64,000 nt of DNA from Owenia fusiformis. Its lineage: Eukaryota; Annelida; Polychaeta; Sabellida; Oweniidae. The first letter of the stretch is position 1. Every line of letters starts with the position of its first letter. The position numbers and the translations under genes are program-made. The notes beneath the pieces were generated by a model. It saw nothing but the letters and a program-made list of their open reading frames with translations. It did not search any database and was not told the DNA's origin. The stretch covers positions 35,302,867 through 35,366,866 of the forward strand of contig CAIIXF020000008.1 of the NCBI GenBank assembly GCA_903813345.2. The letters run 5' to 3'. Shown piece by piece: positions 25,301 through 34,856 of this stretch.

Positions 25301-28300
25301 TGAGGAGATGAAAGGAAAATGTTCTTCTCACATAGTTTGGTATTCAATTAGGAGATGAACGCAGGATCAGGATCCGCGGAGTGTTAACTTGATTCAACCT
25401 GAGATAGATTTCTATTCGTCCAGTTCAGATAAAATATTATAAACCCTACATTATGTTTGAAACTTTAGAAATAAATGTTATACTTACACCCTCACCCATC
25501 GCATAGCAACCACCAACTTGGCTCGCAAGCTGTCCCTTGATTCTAAAAGTAAAAATCAACTTAGATATTTTTGTGAAAGATGAATACAAGCAAATTGAGC
25601 CAACAGCCACATTGTTATGTATTCTTTCTGATAGGGTAACGTTATAGTTTTCAATGATAGCAATACGTGATATGAACGTTTATTGAATTTTGAAGTTTGA
25701 ATCATGTGTAAAAATGCGGTTCCTAATATTTGGTCGTACTCTCCCCTCTATAGGCTTGGCAATAGAAGGCGTCCTTTTGGATCGGTTTTCCATCCTGTTT
25801 ATGTGTATCATCCAAATTATTGTCATGTCTATGGGTGTTTACCGAAATGTAACCATTTTCACCATTATTGGCCATTTATCACTCACCTCTTTAGTTTCCT
25901 AATGAACTCAAGACAGTGATATTTCTTTCCCTCCCTAGTTCTACATACTGTCATCAGCATTGGCTGAACGTGCATTGTTATATCAAGGATATACGGGTCT
26001 ACAATGAGAGACACATTCGACTTAGAATCAAGGATACAGGGTAACAAATGGAGGTCTAAAATATGAAGTACTTTCAAGCTAGAACCAGAGATACAAGGAT
26101 TAACTAAATTGCCTGGCTAAACGTGCATGGTTATATCCAGGATAAACGGGTCTACAACTAAAAATACTTTCAAGCTAGAATTAGAGATACAGGGGGTAAC
26201 AAAATTGGTTGAATTGCATGGTTATATCCAGGATACATATGTGTCTACACGGATACATTCAAGCTAGAATCAGAGATACAAGGGTTAAAACAAAATCTGG
26301 TAAACGTACATGGTTAATGGTTATATCCAGGATACATGCGTCTGCAACGAGAGATACTTTCAAGTTAGAATCCGAAATACAAGGGTTATCACAATTTGGT
26401 ACGGTTGGGAACATAAATAAATGACAGGTGGATCTATTCTATCACCATTTCCTAGCCATGCTCATCTGAAAGCCCATACTTTCCAATATTGTCTAGATAA
26501 AAGTTGTATATTTTACATTTTATATACTCTCACCCACTGGTATATGGCCTCTTCAAAATTCTCTTAATTTTAACACTGGAAATCCTCACTTCAGCAAATC
26601 CACCTGTCATTTATTTATGTTCCAAACTGTAAACGTACATGGTTATATCCAGGACGGGTCTAAAATGAGAGATACTTTCAAACTTGAATCGGAGATACAA
26701 GGGTTAAAGAAATTAGTTGAACGTGCATGGTGATATCTAGGATACACGAGTCTGCAATGTTACTTTCAAGCTAGAATCAGAGATACAGGAGTAATAAATT
26801 AGGTAAATGACTAAACGTGCATGGTTATATCCAGGATTCATGGGTCTACAATTAAAGATACTTTCAAATAAGAATCATAGATATAGGGTTAACAAAGTTG
26901 GTGAAACGTGCATGGTTATATCCAGGATACACGGGTTTACAATGAGAGATACTAATACTAGATACTAAGCTAGAATCGGAAATACAAAGGTGGTAACAAA
27001 GTTGGTTGAGGATACATGGTTATATCCAGGATACGGGTTTACAATGAAAGATACTTTCAAGCTAGATTCAGAGATACAGGATGTAATAAAATTGGGTAAA
27101 CGTGCAGGATTATTTCCAGGATACACGGTCTACAGTCAGAGATACTTTCAAGCTAGAATCAGAAATACAGGGGGTAACAAAATTGGTTGAATGGCATGTT
27201 TATTCGTATCCAGGATACACGCATCATGATAAACCATGACATCTCATTTCTTCTCAGCCCCGAGATGCCATGATATAATAAGCTTGATTTGGCGATCCAG
27301 GAGAGCCCAAAATTGAGGATTTTTGAGATCTTTCATCCCAGCTCATATTTCATCTAATTGGGGTCATTGAACGTGTGTACCTGTGCCTGTGCTAATATCT
27401 GCTGTTAAATACAATGCTGATTGCATGATAACTATCTCACTTATTGACAGTTATAACTCTTCCCATCTGATGTGCGCAGATCACAGAATATGCCTCAAAA
27501 TATCAGAGTATCAGAATGGGATACACGGGTCTACAAGGATACATTCTAGCTAGGGTCAGAGATAGAGGCGGTAACAAAATTGGGTAAACGTGCATGGTTA
27601 AATCTAGGATGTACAGGCCTACATTGAGAGATACTTTCACGCTAGAATCAGAAATACAAGGGGTAACAAATTGGGTAATTGTACGTGGTTATACCCAGTA
27701 AAAACGAATCTGCAATGAGAGATACTTCGAAGCTAAAATCAAAGATACAACCCAAGGGGTAACGAAATTGGCTCAACGTACGTCGTTATATCCAGGGTAC
27801 ATGTGTCTACAATGAGAGATTTTCAAGAGAAGAGGGATATACATTTGTGTACAGATGAATCTTGGTAGGGATATATATTTTTTGTATCGATGAATCTTCG
27901 AAGGAGATATATTTTATTTTAGTGTAGATGGAACTTGGAAGGGGAATACATTTTGATACAGATGCATGTTGAAGAGGGTTATACATTTCAAAATAGGGTA
28001 CATTTTTAGATAGCTGAATCTTGGAAGGGGAATGCATTTTTGTACAGATGCATCTTGGAGGGGGATATTACATTTTTATATTGATGAATCTTGGAAGGGG
28101 GATACCTTTGTTTACAGATGAATCTTTGAAGGGGCATACATTTCGGTACAGATGCATCTTGGAGAGGGGTATACATTTTATGTAGATGAATCTTGGAAGG
28201 GGCATACATTTCGGTACAGATGCATCTTGGAGAGGGATAAGCATTTTTATATAGATGAATCTCGGAAGGGAGATGTATTTTTTTAGTGTAGATGAAACTT

Positions 28301-30034
28301 GACAGAGGGTTCATAGACGATATCCCATTAATTTTGGGGGATTTTCTATGCGTGAATGAGTATCGACCATTTCAATGAGTAAGGCAGCAAAAGAATGGAG
28401 ATTTCGACAAGATGGCAAATAATAGCTCGAGCATTCATCGGATATCATATTTGTTGAGTGTAAAGAAATGAAAGACATAGAATATCATATTACTTTCATA
28501 TTTTGAGGAGTTAACAAAATAGTATCAATAGGATACGATTCGGATATCATGTCATAACATGCAAATACGAGTTTAGGAGCACAAATCAAATTATCGGGTG
28601 TTGTAATCCCCATATATCATATATATCCTCATGTATAAGTTTAGTATACATATGATAGATTTCGAAAGATAAATTGTGGAACTTGGGGAGCCGTTTCGGT
28701 ATCTAGGGTATGAATGAATCTTGAATGAAATCTATCATATATACTTACACTCATTTGCCTCAGTTGTCTTTTCTCTAAAGTTTTGCCAGTTGACGTTGAC
28801 AAAACTTTCCTGATCGGGTGTAGCGTAGCTGATGTTTCGCCATTCCCGAAATGCGTCGTCTAAACACTCAACATATCTGTAAATAGATTGTTAAAAATAG
28901 TATCAGTGATGGTATGTTAGTAAATAATCATTTGCTCTTCATCATATCTTTTTGTTTTCAAATCTAGAGAAGAATTAGTCTTTGTTTAAACTGCACATTC
29001 ATTTAGATTAAATATTTTCCATCATGGATCTTTTTCTAAATGGATATTGGTATACTCTAGTCGCATCTAAAATGCTCGTAGAAATTAATATATTAATATA
29101 TTATTGTATGTTGCACATTCTGTGAAAACCAGCTGAAGAGAATATATCAAAAAGTAAAATCTTAGAGAAATGTTATTAGAACTTTATAATCAACCCTCGT
29201 ATAAAAGAAATTAATGAAAATGTAGAATGCAATCAGGCACAGCCCAACCGTGCAGTCGTAGTTTTCTACGGGATTATTTGTAACGGCGAAATAACTAAAG
29301 GAATGATCCTTGATAATCAATGAGACCCATTACGTCAAATAGCCCCACTTTGATGGTTTCAAACGTTACCTTCATAGTGACCTTGTTACACAACATAAAT
29401 TCTATTTTATATAACCCTCTTCTCTTTAAGATTTCCCCCCATTTTTTCTTCAAAAATAGTAATTTCATATATTCTATTTTAATAGTTTTGGTGCTTTCTA
29501 CATAAAATCTAAGTATTCAGTACTAAGAATTATTGTATTTATAATTCAAATGGATTCATATGAAAAGTAAAAAATTTGCGGTTCATCTTCCAACGAACAG
29601 ATCATTATGATAAAGGAAACAATATATTTTTTATTGTAAAATTCAAATGCATTAATACATACAGTTAAAAGTTAGCGGGACATCTTCCCACGAACAAATC
29701 ATTAATATAAAGGAAACAATATAATATATTTCTGTGTAATATATAAAATATGATTATTCAATACAACATATACGTAACGTTTACAGTATACGTAATGCTT
29801 TATCCTGTGAGACATATTTTTAAAATTAAAATTGTATATTTCTAGTACAATAATGGTGAGATTGCGAAATCCGCCCGTGTAAAAGCGAATCGTGAAAGTC
29901 GACCGAAATAGCTTGAAATTGCTGCTAAATACGTCCATTACAAGACCAGAATTATGGATTCGTCATTACCTTGAAATTATTCGTCTCTGTTCATCTCTCC
30001 GCATGAGAAGAAACGATCCGTTCGCTCGAAACAT
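13311..30034 (-). CDS. Unrecognised large charged coiled-coil protein, six exons, ~1724 aa
   Basis: The minus-strand exons, in coding order, are 30034-29970, 28876-28749, 25947-25887, 25542-25488, 18435-13941 and 13681-13311. All are bounded by AG/GT, phases match, and they total 5175 nt with one terminal stop. The protein starts MFRANGSFLLMRRDEQRR. The small exons continue through REGKKYHCLEFIRKLKR and MGEGLRFDGKID into a 4.5 kb exon. Roughly, residues 340-1085 are a Lys/Glu-rich coiled coil. Inside it (about 728-805) is a 12-residue tandem repeat like EKQNAEEERKLI. A repeated VPRKxxFxPGPL motif lies near 1100-1150 and three GLPRPGQNPERI-type repeats near 1311-1351. A less repetitive, conserved-looking segment (GVVTFAQLHPSVQKQILIG onward) covers about 1450-1580. 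The last exon adds a basic Lys-rich tail ending KRVIGQ. No enzyme motif or signal peptide is seen. A structural or cytoskeletal role is only inference. The 61-bp exon has a weak acceptor and is the least certain. Confidence 0.8.
13682..13940 (-). other. Last intron of the coiled-coil gene
   Basis: The donor TCTG/GTAAGAAAA (exon end 13941) and acceptor TTTTGCAG/ATAGCCC (exon start 13681) join as phase 1. This replaces the 25 or so read-through residues after NRNES with DSPLSIEH and the 123-codon basic tail. Confidence 0.85.
18590..25350. repeat. 47-bp intronic minisatellite, roughly 130 units
   Basis: It fills nearly the whole intron between exons 25488-25542 and 13941-18435. The unit is near GATGAAAGGCCAATGATCAG then TTCTTGTAATAAGGTATTCA then ATGAAGA. 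Variant units (GTGATCAGTTCATG, GACGATCAG, CAAAGGATCAG, GATGAGGTCTTG, TATCGAATGAGGA) recur in patches, which implies higher-order duplication. Homogeneous core units run about 18840-25110. Edge units are more diverged on both sides. Confidence 0.95.
25960..27810. repeat. Degenerate ~92-bp satellite in the same gene's intron
   Basis: Around 17-20 diverged units contain CATGGTTATATCCAGGATAC, then TCTACAATGAGAGATACTTT, then CAAGCTAGAATCAGAGATAC and GGGTAACAAAATTGG. Two insertions interrupt it, near 26405-26632 and 27200-27510. It is much more diverged than the 47-bp array and therefore probably older. Confidence 0.85.
26405..26632. mobile_element. MITE inserted in the 92-bp satellite
   Basis: Terminal inverted repeats of about 27 bp, GGAACATAAATAAATGACAG followed by GTGGAT, occur at 26408-26434 and inverted near 26602-26629. 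The interior is about 170 bp and non-coding. Confidence 0.7.
27825..28310. repeat. ~33-bp intronic minisatellite
   Basis: About 14 units of a degenerate repeat near ATGAATCTTGGAAGGGGATA followed by CATTTTGTACAG. It abuts the 92-bp satellite inside the same intron of the coiled-coil gene. The short open frames on the minus strand here are repeat translation only. Confidence 0.85.
28877..29969 (-). other. First intron of the coiled-coil gene
   Basis: It runs from donor AAG/GTAATGACG (exon end 29970) to acceptor ATTTACAG/ATATG (exon start 28876), phase 2. No gene is seen inside. The segment nearest exon 1 (from about 29695) belongs to the unit duplicated at 38.99 kb. Confidence 0.8.
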
Positions 30035-30207
30035 GATATTTTGTGAAAATCCAATCGTCTCGAGTAAAATTTTAGATAAATATTGCTAGGAACCAAACAT
30101 AAACAAAGCCTGTATCTATGACGTAATCAGATGGAGAAGAGTGACAAAACAATGTAACTTCTGAAAACGGTGTGGTTGATAGGGTAATTGATATGACGTC
30201 ATCAGAT
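30035..30207 (-). promoter_or_regulatory. Promoter of first exon copy 1 with two CRE-like sites
   Basis: Upstream of ATG 30034 lie TGACGTAA (30119-30126) and a palindromic CRE TGACGTCA (30194-30201). Both recur in the duplicated copies at 39.4 and 41.4 kb, with the first always 84-85 bp from the ATG. The copy at 44.0 kb keeps only the first. No clear TATA box is visible. CREB/ATF binding is inference from the motif. Confidence 0.55.
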
Positions 30208-30395
30208 CAAGGAGGATTGGCTCCCAGAATGCAACACCGATATTCTGCAAAACAATCACCTAGCGATAGCTTTGTTGGAGAGTATCGGGTCATTCTCCAT
30301 GCAGTCGTACAAATTACACAGACACGAATAGCAAATGACGCATGCGTGGAGATTAAAGAATATCGAGTTGGAACCCTGGCTTCCAATCCTCCTTG
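30208..30395. mobile_element. 188-bp MITE with 9-bp target duplication (Mutator-like)
   Basis: The ends are CAAGGAGGATTGG and its inverse CCAATCCTCCTTG. TCATCAGAT flanks both sides (30199-30207 and 30396-30404). The paralogous segment at 41.44 kb reads straight through (CGTCATCAGATTGAG), giving an empty-site control. A 9-bp duplication fits Mutator-like elements. The insertion starts 6 bp beyond the CRE of the promoter. Confidence 0.85.
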
Positions 30396-30584
30396 TCATC
30401 AGATTGAGAATATTGTTATTCAGACCCCTTATGAGCATACTAGATAAAGTATTTACAAGGCGACCGAATGTCAATATTTTATAAATTACATCATAAATTA
30501 TAATTTGCTATTATACAGTGTAATACATTTTCGCTAGGCTAAAACATCATTTTCTATATTCTTCCTACCGTTGTGAAGCTAAGT

Positions 30585-31540
30585 TCACATCAACGGCGAA
30601 TACCACGCTTTAAATCGGTGAGCAAAGTGCCGTCATTTTTGTTTACTTTTCCAAAAATATCACGATATCCTAAGTAATGTTACGCTCTGATAAGATCCTA
30701 CGAATTAGTTGCCGCTTTGGGGGACGAATTGTTTCCCGACTTGTTACGGTTCCTCACGCTTTGACCAGGCTTTGTTACGCTTGAAAATAAAATCACGCTT
30801 TGATAAGCTTTATGTCGCTTTGATGCGATGATGACGCTTTAAATCAGGCTCTGATACGATTATCAAGCTCTGTCGTGCATTGTTACGCTCTGTGAAGATT
30901 TGTTACGCATTGGAAAATGCAGAGATCGCCGATTTCATGCCGCTTTTGATCAAGAGCCTATATAAAGATGCAGCAGATCCATAAAATCATTGCATCTTTG
31001 ATTCCAGAACACGATGGCAGAACAACAAGATCTAGAAGTTCTAGATGTACCAGAGCATGATCTATCTGAAGAAGACATGATGTGGTACTCAAGTCTCAGC
31101 GCTATTTATAGGAATGGAGACAGAGCATGGGTATCGTAGGAGAGCATGAAAGAACGTGAGAGAGCGTGAGGAAGCTTGGCAACCGTAACAAAGCCTAACA
31201 AAGCGTGTTAATCCTTGATCAAAGCGTCTCAATTCGTGGGAAAGCGTGAGAGTCCTTCATGAAAGCGTAACAAAGCGTGTCAGATCTTGATTAAAGCGTT
31301 TGACCTCGTGTCAGATCTTCATGCCAGATCGTAGCAAATATTGAGATATCTTAACGAAGCGTGTCAAGTGGTGACAGATCGTGAAGATTGGGGTCTCCCG
31401 CTTTGAACCAAGCTCTGTTAAGCTTTTCTACGCTTTGGGTCAAGCTTTCCTGAGCTTTTTACGCTTTGTTAAGCTGTGATACGCTCTCGGCGCTTTAATC
31501 AATTCGTGACAGAACGCCCAAAATTTTTAAACAGTTTGAA
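30585..31540. repeat. Cluster of degenerate ACGCTTTG/CAAAGCGT motifs with orientation switches
   Basis: Dozens of short quasi-periodic motifs occur. Block 30585-30915 has ACGCTTT/GTTACGC orientation, 31140-31385 has AAAGCGT/GTAACAAAGCG orientation, and 31399-31500 returns to ACGCTTT. The edges carry CGGTGAGCAA (30616) and its inverse TTGCTCACCG (31551). The first two blocks can fold on each other around the short reading frame at 31014. No transposase is seen. Confidence 0.7.
31014..31139 (+). CDS. Candidate 41-aa reading frame with a TATA-type promoter
   Basis: The frame starts MAEQQDLEVLDVPEHDLSEE and ends GDRAWVS. It lies in the only non-repetitive stretch between the oppositely oriented repeat blocks. 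A TATATAAAG box ends about 50 bp upstream of the ATG, so a Pol II start near 30990 is plausible. I recognise no family. It could be a micropeptide, the remnant of a mobile-element gene, or chance. Confidence 0.25.
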   Translation: MAEQQDLEVLDVPEHDLSEEDMMWYSSLSAIYRNGDRAWVS

Positions 31541-31541
31541 A

Positions 31542-32801
31542 TTTCTGGTGTTGCTCACCGTTTAGTATAAAAGGCCCGATCCCGGAATAATACTCAAGGA
31601 TTCACAGGCTCGAGGTCGTTGTGTCAACACCTCTAACTGTTATATAGCATAAGTATATTATAGATCGTCACATATTTATATAAAACGGTGATCTTTATTT
31701 CGACAAATCAATTCCACATTTATGGGTGAAGTTTCAGGATCTTCTATTTGTGTATAATAAGGAAAAATTGACATCTAAATAGCACACAGCTTGGTATATG
31801 AAATATCCTACAAATGAAACAAAGCAGTTCTAATACAAGGATTTATATTGGCTGTTGTACATATTCTTTGAACGCAATCACTCTATGGATAATGTTTTCA
31901 AAATCATTATAAACGGATTACTTTATCTCAAAGACAATTTCAATAAACTGGATTTTACAGAACTCCCCTTATTTCTTAAAAATGGACTGATCCAGTCGAT
32001 TCGCCTGGAGCCGCCATATTGTTTTTATACGGGATGCTTATCGGAACCCTTTAAAGCCTGTTCCAAATTTGTCCTAACTGACAGGTTTGAAATAAACATT
32101 ATTACCACCTTGCCGGGCCTGTTCTAGGGGTATTAGTACTAATTTAGAATGCATTTATTTTACTATATTGCCCTATGATGGTACTTTTTACACACTGAAA
32201 AAAATTATGGTAGTGCCAAAACCGGTCTAAAACATCAATTTTAAACGATTTTACGCCTTAAAGGGTTCCGATTAGCATCCCGTATAAAAACAATATGGCG
32301 GCTCCAGGCGAATCAACTGGATCAGTCCATTTTTAAGAAATAAGGGGAGTTCTGTAAAATTCAGTTTATTGAAATTGTCTTTGAGATAAAGCAATCCGTT
32401 TATAATGATTTTGAAAACGTTATCCAAAGAGTGATTGCGTTCAAAGAATACATGTACAACAGCCACTATGAATTCTTGTATTAGAAACCGGTTTGTCTTG
32501 CTTTGTTTCATTTGTAGGATATTCCATATGCCAAGCTGTGTGCTATTATATTACGTTATGGGGAAACTTAGATGCCAATTTTTCCTTATTATACACAAAT
32601 AGAAGATCCTGAAACTTCACCCATAAATGTGGAATTGATTGTCAAAATAAAAATCACCCTTTTATAAATGTGTGACGATCTATAATATACTTATGCTATA
32701 TAACAGTTAGAGGTGTTGACACAACGACCTCGAACCTGTGAACCCTTGAGTATTATTCCGGGATCGGGCCTTTTATACTAAACGGTGAGCAACACCAGAA
32801 A
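31542..32801. repeat. Large palindrome, ~520-bp arms around a 195-bp spacer
   Basis: The left arm (31542-32058) and right arm (32254-32801) are near-identical inverted copies with small indels. Each outer end reads TTTCTGGTGTTGCTCACCG in inverted orientation. Each arm contains TATAAAAGG followed by a potential start region, so two promoter-like sequences point inward at each other. Open frames inside (for example 31855-32127 and its mirror 32272-32511) are copies of one another with no recognised domain. I find no polymerase, integrase or capsid gene. Confidence 0.85.
32098..32235. repeat. Interspersed repeat forming the palindrome spacer
   Basis: It shares ATTACCACCTTGCCGGGCC and following sequence through ACCGGTCTA with 60733-60860 in the second P450 gene. 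The spacer is thus a separate repeat family rather than unique DNA. Confidence 0.6.
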
Positions 32802-33963
32802 CGAGCGTTCGATTTGCTAAACGATATGCGTCACCCTTTAAATAGCAGTGAAATTAGGGAGAGGATTTAACCATTTTGCTCAATAAACACATTTATATAT
32901 CATATCCGACAAAACCTTTGGTATGCATAAGTTAAGTATGGAATATATAACATATTTATGGGTCATTTGCTGGAATTACACCACAAAATCCGCTAAAACG
33001 TTTTAGTGGAAGGCGCTTTATAAAATCGCCATTCTGATTACACCAACATTTCTAAAGCGTCTTAGGGATTATATTTTGGAATTACACCTGTTTTTTCTAA
33101 AACGCCTTTCGTGCACTTTTAACGATGTAGTTATGGATACTATTCAGCATACATGTATGTGTACATCTCCTGTAAATGTATTCTTTTTGCATCTGAGACA
33201 AAACTGATCTTCCATAATTTGATTAAAAATGCATGACATTGCATAATTTTTATTTATCTTTTATTAATTATGAGAAAACATATAATAAAAAGGTAAAAGA
33301 AAAATATGTACATATTCTCTGAAGATAACACTTGATTTCGATGTGACCTGGCTACCATCATCCATTTTACAATTTAGATAAAGCCAGATAGCAGCGTGAC
33401 CGGATGTCTCATCATGTATCAAATGTCTTTATTATTTTTGAAAATCAACTCATCCTTTGGCCGGCATAAGCACATCTTGAAAAGATCTTGGCAAAACTCC
33501 ATAGACGAGCGGCCAGACAGGCTTACTTCATGAGAGAAGTGCAGGAACGCACAAGCAGAATAAAAAATGGTTTGGTTGCTGGGGCTCTTTGGCTTGCTTG
33601 GAACGACCGGAAAAGAACGTTCGATATGGGAACGTGAAAGATCGAGGCACTTTTTTGATTTCATTGTAGAAAGGTAATCACAGACCTACACTTGATGAGG
33701 AAATTGAACTTTAATTCGAAATATTGAACAAATGAGTTAAGTGTAAGCCTACAATGAACGTGCACGAACTGAATACATACTAAAGAACGTACTCATCATT
33801 ATGCATACGAATGGACGTAAACGTACCAATGTCCTCATAAATGACCTATCAAATAAACTTTTGGACGTAAATCTAACTTCGAAATAATGAACGGACGGAT
33901 GAATGACCAAATAATTACAATTTTACGAACAAACGAACGTATTAGAACAAACGTATAAGAAAC

Positions 33964-33995
33964 CAAGGACGTCAATCTCGAGATTGACGTCCTTG
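33964..33995. repeat. Perfect 32-bp palindrome
   Basis: CAAGGACGTCAATCTC is followed directly by its exact reverse complement with no spacer. The centre is CTCGAG and the sequence contains two GACGTC half-site clusters. It sits in a tract rich in GAACG/ACGTA motifs (33740-34010). Confidence 0.9.
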
Positions 33996-34414
33996 AAGAA
34001 ACCAAGTCAAGAAGGAACGTGTAAATGAAACAAATGCATCTTAATCATCGTTTAGATACCTCTTTAACGAAATAAATATACCACGTATACAGTGTACTAT
34101 ATCTTACGTTATTTAGCTTGCTATGTGACTTTTCAGGACCTGGGATAATGATGATTTCAGAAGAAATTTCGGAAATGAGGTCTTATTTCGTTTAGGGCAA
34201 ATGTTAAAAACTAGTAAAAACCCGGGTAAGGCGTCTTACAAAAACCGATCGGTATTACACTACACACTTAAAACGCCTAACGACTTAAGCCGTTTACTAG
34301 TGGCAAGGGTTCTTAGAGTTTTAGAAAAGCGCTTTTGTAAAACCGCAATCGTGATTACACCTAATTCTTAAACCTGGTTAAAACCGAAGAAGCTTTTGTA
34401 AAACGCCAGGTGTA

Positions 34415-34740
34415 ATAAGAAGCATCAACAGGCAAAAGCGTTCAGATATCAAAAGCATGATGATGGCGAGGAGACAACGCTGAAAGGGTCTCAAAATGAT
34501 ATTCAATATAAAATTGGGTATGAATCAAAGTCATACAGAAGTAGGCATGTTGCTAGTGGAAATAGTAACAGATTTGCAAATAGAGACTATAGGTATTATA
34601 ATGATGAGGAAAGTGAGAGGTGTTATGACAATCATGATGACTATGATGAAGATTATTGGTACAAAGATGAAAGGCATGATGATCAATATTATTCAAACAC
34701 CAATGATCAGAGAGATTGGTGGTCTGATAAAGGCTATTAA
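34415..34740 (+). pseudogene. LINE ORF1, C-terminal remnant
   Basis: The frame runs (N)KKHQQAKAFRYQKHDD through the Tyr/Asp-rich segment DDYDEDYWYKDERHDD to WWSDKGY and a stop at 34738-34740. It lacks a start because the element is 5'-truncated. It is probably the tail of the nucleic-acid-binding ORF1 protein. The overlapping Met/Ile-rich frame 34496-34831 is a shadow. Confidence 0.6.
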
Positions 34741-34856
34741 GCTTGTATGTAGATGTGTATATCCAGTAACTCATTTTAATGTTAAGCACAGTTACAATAG
34801 TAATTTCTTTATTGTTATTTTTATGTTATAATAGTATACAAGAATCTAACAGAACT

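Noticed and set aside
31855-32511. 90- and 79-codon frames as a protein gene
   Set aside because: They are mirror copies in the two arms of a palindrome and show no recognisable domain.
33419-33664. 81-codon minus-strand frame as a gene
   Set aside because: It is isolated, lies inside a transposon remnant, has no recognised motif and no splice partners. It is mentioned only under the host element.
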